Below are positions 18,431 through 26,580 of a stretch of 64,000 nt of DNA, in pieces. Below the pieces are notes generated by a model. The model searched no databases and was not told the DNA's origin. It worked only from the letters and a program-made list of their open reading frames with translations. The DNA lies in the NCBI GenBank assembly GCA_016191845.1, contig JACPVF010000007.1, positions 682,001 to 746,000 of the forward strand, read 5' to 3'. The position numbers and the translations under genes are program-made. The stretch comes from Chloroflexota bacterium (GTDB lineage Bacteria; Chloroflexota; Anaerolineae; Anaerolineales; Villigracilaceae). The stretch's first letter is position 1; each line of letters begins with the position of its first letter.

Positions 18431-20011
18431 ATGGACAATTTCACCTGGTGGCGCGACGGCGTCATTTACCAAATCTATCCGCGTTCGTTCGCCGACGGCA
18501 ATCAAGATGGCATCGGGGATCTGCCCGGTATCACCGACCATCTGGATTACCTGGCCGACCTGGGCGTGAATGCCATCTGGCTCTCGCCCTTCTACCCGAC
18601 TCCTGACAAGGACTTCGGCTACGACATCAGCGACTACTGCAACGTGGACCCGCGCTTCGGCACCCTGGCCGACTTCGACCGCCTGGTTGAGGAGGCGCAC
18701 AAGCGCGACATCCATGTCATTGCCGACCTGGTGCTGAATCACACCTCCGACCAGCATTCCTGGTTCCTAGAGTCCAGGTCCTCGCGCGACAATCCGCGCG
18801 CCGATTGGTACATCTGGCAGGACAAGATTCCCAACAACTGGCAGGCCGTCTTTGGCGGCCCCGCCTGGACCTTTGTGCCTGAGCGCGGCCAGTATTACTA
18901 TCATATGTTCCTGCCCGAGCAGCCCGACGTCAACTGGCGCAACCCCGAAGTGCGCAAGGCCATCCTCGACGTGGTGCGCTTCTGGCTCGAGCGTGGCGTG
19001 GATGGTTTCCGCCTGGATGTGTTCAATGTCTATTTCAAGGACGACCAGTTCCGCAGCAATCCCTCGGCCTGGGGCATCCGTCCCTTCGACCGCCAGAAAC
19101 ACATCTACGATACCGACCGCCCCGAGCTGGTCCCGTTATTGAAGGAATTGCGCGCCCTGCTGGATTCCTACCCCGAGCGCTACGCTGTGGGCGAGACCTT
19201 CATCTCGACGCCTGAGAAGATCATCCAATATTCCGGCGAGGACCGCCTGCACGCGGCCTTTAATTTTGAATTCACCCACACCACCTTTAATCCCACGCGC
19301 CTGCTGGCCCGCATCCTTGACTGGGAGCGTGTGGACCGCGAGCATAACATCTGGCCGACTTATGTGCTCAGCAATCATGACGTACCGCGTCCCGCTTCAC
19401 GTCACGGCTTCGGCGAGGACGACGCGCGTGTCAAGGTGATGATGGCCCTGTTGCTGACCCAGCGCGGCACACCCTTCCTCTATTACGGCGAAGAGTTGGG
19501 CATGCGTGATATTTCCCTGAAGCGCGACGAGATCCTCGACCCGCCGGGCAAGTTGTACTGGCCGTTCTACAAGGGCCGCGACGGCTGCCGTTCGCCCATG
19601 CAGTGGAATGCCGAAGCCAATGCGGGCTTCTCGACGGTCAAGCCGTGGCTGCCCGTACATCCCAACTATGTCCAGCGCAACGTCGAGGCCCAACGCGCCG
19701 ACCCCAAGTCGGTGTTCAACCTCACGCGCGCCTTGCTGCATCTGCGCAAGGAATATACAGCCTTGCGGCGCGGCGCGTTCCTCCCTGTGGACAGCGCCTC
19801 ACAGGATCATCTATCCTACCTGCGCCGCAGTGAGGGCGAGACCCTGTTGGTGACGTTGAATTTCAAGAACCGTCCCACGCGCGTGAACCTGCCGTCAGAC
19901 CTGCACGGCGGGACCTGGCTGGTGTTGTTCTCCACCCATCGCGCCGAGCCTGACTTGTTGAACGGACCGGTCTTGCAGCCGTACGAGGTTTGCGTGATGC
20001 GGCGGTTGTAA
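18431..20011 (+). CDS. GH13 alpha-glucosidase / oligo-1,6-glucosidase-like alpha-amylase
   Basis: WWRDGVIYQIYPRSFADGNQDGIGDLPGI, GVDGFRLDVFNVY, VGETF, LSNHDVPR, QRGTPFLYYGEELGM. Confidence 0.95.
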   Translation: MDNFTWWRDGVIYQIYPRSFADGNQDGIGDLPGITDHLDYLADLGVNAIWLSPFYPTPDKDFGYDISDYCNVDPRFGTLADFDRLVEEAHKRDIHVIADLVLNHTSDQHSWFLESRSSRDNPRADWYIWQDKIPNNWQAVFGGPAWTFVPERGQYYYHMFLPEQPDVNWRNPEVRKAILDVVRFWLERGVDGFRLDVFNVYFKDDQFRSNPSAWGIRPFDRQKHIYDTDRPELVPLLKELRALLDSYPERYAVGETFISTPEKIIQYSGEDRLHAAFNFEFTHTTFNPTRLLARILDWERVDREHNIWPTYVLSNHDVPRPASRHGFGEDDARVKVMMALLLTQRGTPFLYYGEELGMRDISLKRDEILDPPGKLYWPFYKGRDGCRSPMQWNAEANAGFSTVKPWLPVHPNYVQRNVEAQRADPKSVFNLTRALLHLRKEYTALRRGAFLPVDSASQDHLSYLRRSEGETLLVTLNFKNRPTRVNLPSDLHGGTWLVLFSTHRAEPDLLNGPVLQPYEVCVMRRL

Positions 20012-20034
20012 AGTTTTCTGTTCGGACTGCGAAA

Positions 20035-20073
20035 CGGCGAAGAGCGTCAAGGTTTTCTTGGTACTCTTCGCCG
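20035..20073 (+). terminator. hairpin terminator with internal loop
   Basis: CGGCGAAGAG cgt CAAG gtttt CTTG gta CTCTTCGCCG followed by a T-rich tract. Confidence 0.7.
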
Positions 20074-20113
20074 CTTGCTTTTTGCTTGGGGGAAAGTATA
20101 CTTTTGATATCTG

Positions 20114-22324
20114 ATGGAACCTCAGCCGTACATCCCTGGCACGCAGCCTGCCAACCCGGGCCTGTTATCCCGTTTCCTGCCGATATTAGAGGAGGGAACG
20201 GTCTCTGCCTGGCTGACGAATCGCGTCCCGCCTGGGGGCTGGTTGTTGGACCCGTTCGGGTTCTCGCCGAGGTTGGTGCTCGAGGCGGCGCGCGCGGGTT
20301 ATCGCGTGTTGGTGGCGGCCAACAATCCCATCACGCGCTTTCTGGTGGAGATGGCCGCCTCTGCGCCGACGGAGGCCGAACTCAAAGCCGCATTGGCAGA
20401 CCTGGCCGCCGCACGCAAAGGGGACGAACGCCTCGAGACTCATCTGCAATCCCTGTATCTGACGACCTGCGAAAAATGCGGCAAGACCATCCAGGCCGAG
20501 GCCTTCTTGTGGCGCAAAGGCGAGGACGCGCCGTACGCGCGTGTCTACACCTGTCCGCATTGCGAGGACAAGGGCGAGCGCCTCGTCACGCCCGCCGACG
20601 TGGAACGCGTCCACGAGGTGACGCGCTCAGCGGGCCTGCACCGCGCACGTGTGCTGGAGCGCGTGGCCCCCGTCGGCGACCCCGACCGCGAGTACGCCGA
20701 GGAGGCCTTGCAGGCCTACCTGCCGCGCGCTCTGTACGCGCTGGCCACGCTCATCAACAGCCTGGACCGTTTACCTGCCCCGCCCGAGCGGATGCGCCTG
20801 ATCCTTGCATTGGTGCTGGCTGCCTGCGATGCAGGTAACTCGCTCTGGTCAGACGAGCGTCCGCGCCCGAAACAGTTGACGGTCTCGAGTCAGTTCCGCG
20901 AGCACAACCTGTGGTCCGCGCTGGAGTTGGCGATCGGCCAATGGGCGGAAACAGGCTCGAGGGTCCCGTGGGAAGCCTGGCCGCGGAAGTTGCCCGAGAG
21001 CGGCGGCATTTGTCTGTTCGAGGGACGGCTCAAGGACCTGTCCGAGCAGGTCCGCAAGGAGATCCCCATCGAGGCGGTCGTGGCGGCCGTCCCTCGCCCG
21101 AACCAGGCCTTCTGGACCCTGTCCGCGTTGTGGGCTGGCTGGCTGTGGGGGCGTGAGGCTGCCGAGCCGTTCAAGGTCGGGTTGCGCCGCCGCCGTTACG
21201 ATTGGGCCTGGAACGCCACCGCGTTGAGCGCCGCCTTCCGCCACCTGGCTGACCTGCTACCCGCGGGCAAGCCCATGCTGGCATTGATGTCCGAACCCGA
21301 GCCATTCTTTGTGACTTCGGCCCTGACCGCCGCCGAGACTTCGGGCTTCGACCTGAGCGGCATTGCCCTGCGTACAGAACACGACCCGTTGCAGACGACC
21401 TGGATCCACAGTGACTCTGTCCGCCCGTCCTTTACCCGTGACCTTGAGCCTGTCCGCCGCGCGATGGACCTATATCTCAGCGAACGCGGTGGACCCGCAC
21501 CTTACCTGCACCTGCATACCGCTGCCCTGGCTGCGTTGACCGGGATGCACGCGCTCAAAGGCGCCGACGAAGACCTCGACGATGTACTGCGGCATACCAA
21601 CCTGCTGGTCGAATCCGCGCTGACCGGGGATGCGCGCTTTTCCCACTTCAGCGCGGGCGAGAGCGTGGACACGGGTCTGTGGGGCCTGCGCGAGGCAGAC
21701 GGCGCGGTTGAGTCGCTGACCGACCGCGTGGAAATGGCGACCGTCAACTTCCTGGTGAAGAATTCGCCCTGTCTGTACTTGGAGATCGAGAACGAGTTGT
21801 ACGCGCAGTTCCGCGGCTTGAACACGCCGTCGAAGGCCATGCTGTATAACGTGTTATATTCCTACGCCGACCGTGACCGCGGCCTGTGGACCCTGCGCAG
21901 CGAGGACCATCCCGCCGCGCGGCGCGAAGAGTTGAAGCAACTGGCGGGGCTGATCGAGATCGTGGGCGCCCGCCTCGGCTGTGGAACCCGCAGAGACGAT
22001 TCGGCGTTCTTATGGGAGCGTTCGGGTGTCGTGGAATATGCCCTATACTTGAGTGCCTCGGCGCTGGTCAGCCGCGTGCTGGCGGTCAATACGCATCCCG
22101 CCGAGAAATGCGTGCTGGTGTTGCCCGGCGGACGCGCCGCCCTGGTGGCTTATAAACTCAAACGCAATCCCGCCCTGGCGGAACACATGCGCGGCTGGCG
22201 GATGCTAAAATTCAGGTTGTTGCGTGCCCTGGCCGAGATCCCCGTGCTGACGCCCCAGACCTTCGAGGAACAACTGGCTGGCGACCCGGTCAAGCAGGCG
22301 GAAGGCCAGTTGATGATGTTCTAG
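20114..22324 (+). CDS. degenerate DNA-methylase-like (DUF1156-type?) protein with zinc ribbon
   Basis: WLLDPFGFSPRLVLEAARAGYRVLVAANNPITRFLVEM resembles SAM-MTase motif I/II; CEKCGKT...YTCPHCED zinc ribbon; PRPNQAFW where a catalytic (N/D)PPY-type motif would be expected. Confidence 0.65.
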   Translation: MEPQPYIPGTQPANPGLLSRFLPILEEGTVSAWLTNRVPPGGWLLDPFGFSPRLVLEAARAGYRVLVAANNPITRFLVEMAASAPTEAELKAALADLAAARKGDERLETHLQSLYLTTCEKCGKTIQAEAFLWRKGEDAPYARVYTCPHCEDKGERLVTPADVERVHEVTRSAGLHRARVLERVAPVGDPDREYAEEALQAYLPRALYALATLINSLDRLPAPPERMRLILALVLAACDAGNSLWSDERPRPKQLTVSSQFREHNLWSALELAIGQWAETGSRVPWEAWPRKLPESGGICLFEGRLKDLSEQVRKEIPIEAVVAAVPRPNQAFWTLSALWAGWLWGREAAEPFKVGLRRRRYDWAWNATALSAAFRHLADLLPAGKPMLALMSEPEPFFVTSALTAAETSGFDLSGIALRTEHDPLQTTWIHSDSVRPSFTRDLEPVRRAMDLYLSERGGPAPYLHLHTAALAALTGMHALKGADEDLDDVLRHTNLLVESALTGDARFSHFSAGESVDTGLWGLREADGAVESLTDRVEMATVNFLVKNSPCLYLEIENELYAQFRGLNTPSKAMLYNVLYSYADRDRGLWTLRSEDHPAARREELKQLAGLIEIVGARLGCGTRRDDSAFLWERSGVVEYALYLSASALVSRVLAVNTHPAEKCVLVLPGGRAALVAYKLKRNPALAEHMRGWRMLKFRLLRALAEIPVLTPQTFEEQLAGDPVKQAEGQLMMF

Positions 22325-22327
22325 CGG

Positions 22328-22451
22328 ATGTCGTTGCGAGCCGCAGTTGGTCGAGATGCAAAGTACGTATCGAGACCAGGCGGCGAAGCAACCTCCCTTA
22401 ATCCATGATTTCTGTTGCTTGAAGATTGCTTCGCTTCGCTCGCAATGACAT
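22328..22451. repeat. MITE-like element with 14-bp terminal inverted repeats
   Basis: ATGTCGTTGCGAGC (22328-22341) versus GCTCGCAATGACAT (22438-22451), 1 mismatch; internal IR GCGAAGCAA/TTGCTTCGC. Confidence 0.75.
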
Positions 22452-22461
22452 AGAATTTCAA

Positions 22462-23514
22462 ATGAAAAAACTTCTTCCCCTCTTTCTGACCCTCATGATC
22501 GTCCTGACCTCGTGCATCAAGGTGTCTTCCAATCAGCCCGCCGAAGAGACGCCTTATTTCGTCACATCCACGCTGCCGCCGACGCGCTCACTGGTCTCGC
22601 TGCCCTCGTCGACCGCCACGGACCTGCCCACCACTTCCACGCCGACGCTGGCCGTCACAGCCCCGCCCAACTGCAAGGTGGTGGCCGTGCTGCTCGAAGA
22701 CGTCACCATCCCGGACGGAACCAAGGTCGAGGCGGGGGCATCCTTCGTCAAAACCTGGAAGTTCAAGAATACGGGCACCTGTCCGTGGACGGGGTATGCG
22801 CTGGCTTTCGCCAGCGGCGACCGCATGGGCGCCCCCGATTCCGCACCGGTGCCGCAGACCCTGGCGGGCAAGGAAGTGAACGTCTCGGTGAACCTGATTG
22901 CGCCGAGTCAGGACGGCGATTACACGGGTAATTTTGAGTTGCACGATGAAAAAGGCAAGGTCGTGCTGATCGGCCTGGAGAAGACCTTCTGGGTCAAGAT
23001 CAAGGTAGGAGCGGGCGGCATCGGCTCGACACCCGTCAGCGGGTCCACGCCTGTCACGGGCGGCTCCACTCCCGTCAGCGCAACGAGCACCAGCACCACC
23101 AGTTCGGGTAGTTGTCAGTATAGCGAGAACGCGGCTTACATCAACGAACTGCTGTCGCTCATCAACGCCGAGCGGACCAAGGCGGGTGTTCCTGCACTGT
23201 CGTTGAATCCGCAACTTAGCGTTGCGGCCCAGGGGCACAGCGTGGACATGGCCTGCAATAATTTCCTCAGCCATAGCGGCTCGAACGGCTCGACCATCGG
23301 CCAACGCATCACCGCAGCTGGGTATTCTCCGTCTTATTACGTCGAGATCATCGCCATCGGCACACCACAGGATGCCCTCGCACAATGGAATGACGACGCC
23401 CTGCACCGCAATGCCATGCTCGATCCGAAGGCCACCGAGATCGGCATCGGTTACGCCTACTCGGCAAACAGTGATTATGGCGGTTACATCACTGTGGACC
23501 TGGCCAGTCCGTGA
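22462..23514 (+). CDS. lipoprotein with NBR1-type Ig-like domain and C-terminal CAP (SCP/PR-1) domain
   Basis: Lipobox-like MKKLLPLFLTLMIVLTSC; VTIPDGTKVEAGASFVKTWKFKNTGTCPWTGYALAFASGDRMGAP; CAP LLSLINAERTKAGVPALSLNPQLSVAAQGHSVDMACNNFLSHSG. Confidence 0.92.
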   Translation: MKKLLPLFLTLMIVLTSCIKVSSNQPAEETPYFVTSTLPPTRSLVSLPSSTATDLPTTSTPTLAVTAPPNCKVVAVLLEDVTIPDGTKVEAGASFVKTWKFKNTGTCPWTGYALAFASGDRMGAPDSAPVPQTLAGKEVNVSVNLIAPSQDGDYTGNFELHDEKGKVVLIGLEKTFWVKIKVGAGGIGSTPVSGSTPVTGGSTPVSATSTSTTSSGSCQYSENAAYINELLSLINAERTKAGVPALSLNPQLSVAAQGHSVDMACNNFLSHSGSNGSTIGQRITAAGYSPSYYVEIIAIGTPQDALAQWNDDALHRNAMLDPKATEIGIGYAYSANSDYGGYITVDLASP

Positions 23515-23570
23515 TTGAATCGCACTCGTTTCTGCTGTATACTGGTTCTGCTTAACAGTAAGGAGCAGAG

Positions 23571-24596
23571 ATGAGAAAAATTTTATCCTTGTTCGTTTTA
23601 TTTGTCTGGATGCTCTCCGCGTGTGGCGGAACCTCGACCTCCACCACCCAAGTCCCCGCGCCGAAGACCTCCGCGCCCGCCACGCAAGCTGTTTCCACCA
23701 AGCCGCCATCCGCCCCGACGAATACTTCCGCGCCGTCCAGTGCAGGGACCTGCACCGACGGCGCGGCTTTCGTTGCCGACGTTACTGTGCCCGATAACAC
23801 GCCGGTCGACAAGGGAGAGGCTTTCACCAAGACCTGGCGTGTTCGCAACACGGGCACCTGCACGTGGACCTCGGCTTACACGTTGGTCTTCGCGAGCGGC
23901 GAGCAGATGGGTGCTCCTGACTCGAGTCCGCTCAGCGGGCAGACCAAGCCCGGGGATGCGCTTGACATTTCGGTGGAGATGACCGCCCCGAGCGCCGTCG
24001 CCTCATACCGCGCCGACTTCGAGATCCACGATCCATCAGGCAAAGCCATTCCCATCGACCAGGCCTCCACCCTGTGGGTCATCGTCAGCGTGGGCGGATC
24101 CACCGCCAGTTCAGGCGGCGGCGCGACGTCCACGCCGGGCAGCGGGGGAGGGTCAGGGTCGGGATATGCCTCCACTACCTGTGCCTATACTGTCAGCCAG
24201 GCCAATGTCGATGCAGTGGTGGCGGCCATCAACACCTATCGCAGTCAGAACGGGTTGCCCGCCTACACGGTCAACGCACAACTGGCGGAGGCCGCTCAGG
24301 CCCACAGCGCGGACATGGCCTGTCACAACCTGTTCACGCACAAGGGCTCGGACGGGTCCACACCCGCCTCGCGTGTAGCGGTTTCGGGGTATGCCGCCTC
24401 ATCCGTCTCGGAAAATGTCTATGGCAGTTATCCACCCCTCACGGGGCAGGGAGTTGTCTCGTGGTGGGCCACCGATCAGACGGACCCGAATCACAACGCC
24501 AACCTGATTTCCACCGAGTTTACGGAGATCGGAGTGGGGTATGCGTTCTTCAATAATTACGGATATTACGTAGTGGTGTTTGCCACGCCAAATTGA
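23571..24596 (+). CDS. lipoprotein with NBR1-type Ig-like domain and CAP domain (tandem paralogue)
   Basis: MRKILSLFVLFVWMLSACGG; TKTWRVRNTGTCTWTSAYTLVFASGEQMGAP; CAP NTYRSQNGLPAYTVNAQLAEAAQAHSADMACHNLFTHKG. Confidence 0.92.
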   Translation: MRKILSLFVLFVWMLSACGGTSTSTTQVPAPKTSAPATQAVSTKPPSAPTNTSAPSSAGTCTDGAAFVADVTVPDNTPVDKGEAFTKTWRVRNTGTCTWTSAYTLVFASGEQMGAPDSSPLSGQTKPGDALDISVEMTAPSAVASYRADFEIHDPSGKAIPIDQASTLWVIVSVGGSTASSGGGATSTPGSGGGSGSGYASTTCAYTVSQANVDAVVAAINTYRSQNGLPAYTVNAQLAEAAQAHSADMACHNLFTHKGSDGSTPASRVAVSGYAASSVSENVYGSYPPLTGQGVVSWWATDQTDPNHNANLISTEFTEIGVGYAFFNNYGYYVVVFATPN

Positions 24597-24602
24597 GTAA
24601 AC

Positions 24603-24632
24603 AAAAGGGCGGGACCTGAGTCCCGCCCTTTT
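24603..24632. terminator. bidirectional terminator
   Basis: AAAAGGGCGGGAC-CTGA-GTCCCGCCCTTTT perfect 13-bp stem between convergent genes. Confidence 0.92.
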
Positions 24633-24636
24633 TGAT

Positions 24637-25233
24637 TCACTGTGTCAAAGCCCATTTCTGTAGAAATGCCATGAACACATCGAGAACATAAGAGTCGGCG
24701 CCGTCTTCTAATTCGCCAGTATTCTGCGAGTGCAGGAAGGTTCCATCCGAGTCTAGAATAAAGATGTGGGGATAGCCAGCTACTTCGGGATACCGTGAGA
24801 GAAATTCCTCGTTCGAATTTTCCGTGCTGACGTTGACCTTCACCAGCACATAGTGCTCTGTTCGATATTGCAAAAGGTCAGCATGCGCGGCGTAGAAATC
24901 ATCCATGTGTTTGCACCAGATGCACCAATTCCCGCCCATCTCCAACATAATGCGCTTGTTCTCTTTTTGTGCAAGCACGATGGCTTGATCCAGATCATCC
25001 GCAGGGTTGCGAGCGGGATCATAAATATTAACAAGGGCCGAATGTTCCATGTCGGCTGCGTTGTCCATATAGGGCGCGGCGACAGTCGCTTCTGGCGTGA
25101 GAGCCAAGGTAGGTGGCGATGTGGTCACCACAGTTGCGGGTGCTTCTGCCATGGGCTCGGGTGGAACAAGGCTGCTGCATGCCAGCGTGGTGAGCAACAA
25201 TAGTCCGAGTGCCAGCGATACGGTTCGTTTCAC
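24637..25233 (-). CDS. thioredoxin-fold lipoprotein (thiol:disulfide interchange-like)
   Basis: GTG start preceded by AGGAGG; lipobox LLLLTTLACS; MLEMGGNWCIWCKHMDDFYA CxxC motif. Confidence 0.88.
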   Translation of the reverse strand: MKRTVSLALGLLLLTTLACSSLVPPEPMAEAPATVVTTSPPTLALTPEATVAAPYMDNAADMEHSALVNIYDPARNPADDLDQAIVLAQKENKRIMLEMGGNWCIWCKHMDDFYAAHADLLQYRTEHYVLVKVNVSTENSNEEFLSRYPEVAGYPHIFILDSDGTFLHSQNTGELEDGADSYVLDVFMAFLQKWALTQ

Positions 25234-25300
25234 AATATCCTCCTGGGAGTGATGTTTTTTTGATGTTATCCCAGTTCCCAGGTTCGGACAATGTGACATA

Positions 25301-26518
25301 TCACTTAAAAATATTACGAAGCTGCGGCTGATAGTTGGGGAATATCTCATTTGTAGCGGGATTGTTCAGCCGTTTGACCAATACCTCTGACAGCACATCC
25401 CGATAGTCGGTCGTGACCGCCAGATCGCCTGGTCCCACCAGTTGACCTGATCCCAGCCCAGGCCATGGACCGTGCACCCGCCCGCCGAGAACGTCCCCGC
25501 CTATCACCATCATCATGCTGCCGTGGCCGTGATCCGTGCCAAGACTGCCATTCTCGGAGGCACGCCGCCCAAACTCGGACATGGTCACCACGGTCAGTTT
25601 GTGCAGATGGTCGTGCATCGCCGCGTGGAAGGCGGCCAGCCCGTCGCCCAGGTCACGGATGAGATTGGCCATCTGGCCTTCGGTCGAGCCCTGGGCGAAG
25701 TGCGTGTCCCAACCACCCAGATCGATGGCAGCCACTTCGAGGCCCACGTCCGCTTTGATGAGCATGGCCACCTGTTGCAGAGCCAGGCCAAAGGCGGAGG
25801 TTGGGAATTGGGATTCGGAGTCCGCTTTCGGGTCGAGCTTTTGCAGGATGTCGAGAATGCCGAGGGTTTCCTGCCCAAGTGCAGAGAAGGAGTCGCCGCC
25901 CGCATAGAGCGTATCCAGCGCGGAACGCATCTGGGCCACGGCACGCGCGTCGCCATTGAGATGGAAGTCCGCGATGGAGCGCAGGGCCGAGACGGGCACG
26001 GTACCGCTCAGGCTGCGCTGCGGCATCTCGCCCACGCCCACTGCCCGCAGCGGGGACGCGTTGCCCGTGTCGAGCGTGGCCAGGTGGCGGCCGATCCAGC
26101 CCGAGGCGGGACCTTTGGCATCGTCCACACCGCGTTCCATCAACTCCATCGCCTTGAAATGACTGCGCGACTCGTCGGGCGCGCCGCAGGCATGGATGAT
26201 GGCGAGCTGTTTTTCGTTCCACGCATCCAGCAGGTTTTGCAGGGCGGGATGAAAGCCGAAGAAGCCATCCAGGTCGAGTGTGCGCAACTTGGATTTGCGA
26301 TCGTCGGGGCGCGGAATGCCGAGCGTGGGACGCAGAGCATAATAGGCATCCTCTCCGTGCGGCACGATGATGTTGAGCACGTCCGCTGCGCCGCGCAAGA
26401 AGATGACTACCAATGTGTCGCCGCGTGGAGCGGAGTTTTTTGGCGCAAAAGCCAGGCGCGGCATCCACGGGGCGTGCAGGGTGTAGTCGTTTAACATAGG
26501 TAAAGTTTGTAAGGTCAT
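25301..26518 (-). CDS. DUF1501 domain-containing protein
   Basis: LVVIFLRGAADVLNIIVPHGEDAYY...GWDTHFAQGSTEGQMANLIRDLGDGLAAFHAAM...VVTMSEFGRRASENGSLGTDHGHGSMMMVIG; paired with DUF1800. Confidence 0.93.
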   Translation of the reverse strand: MTLQTLPMLNDYTLHAPWMPRLAFAPKNSAPRGDTLVVIFLRGAADVLNIIVPHGEDAYYALRPTLGIPRPDDRKSKLRTLDLDGFFGFHPALQNLLDAWNEKQLAIIHACGAPDESRSHFKAMELMERGVDDAKGPASGWIGRHLATLDTGNASPLRAVGVGEMPQRSLSGTVPVSALRSIADFHLNGDARAVAQMRSALDTLYAGGDSFSALGQETLGILDILQKLDPKADSESQFPTSAFGLALQQVAMLIKADVGLEVAAIDLGGWDTHFAQGSTEGQMANLIRDLGDGLAAFHAAMHDHLHKLTVVTMSEFGRRASENGSLGTDHGHGSMMMVIGGDVLGGRVHGPWPGLGSGQLVGPGDLAVTTDYRDVLSEVLVKRLNNPATNEIFPNYQPQLRNIFK

Positions 26519-26538
26519 AGAGTCATCCACAGAATAAT

Positions 26539-26580
26539 GCATCGCGCTGAGCGGAGCGCAGCGAAGTCGAAGCGTGATGC
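26539..26580. repeat. dispersed-repeat-like imperfect inverted repeat abutting a stop codon
   Basis: GCATCGCGCT...AGCGTGATGC (1 mismatch) with core CTGAGCGGAGCGCAGCGAAGTCGAA. Confidence 0.6.

Noticed and set aside
20114-22324. Restriction-modification or BREX/DISARM-type defence locus
   Set aside because: Only one methylase-like gene with degraded motifs; neighbours are a GH13 enzyme and CAP lipoproteins, with no nuclease, helicase or specificity subunit.
25472-26494. 340-aa + strand ORF
   Set aside because: Antisense to the DUF1501 gene; no recognisable motifs.
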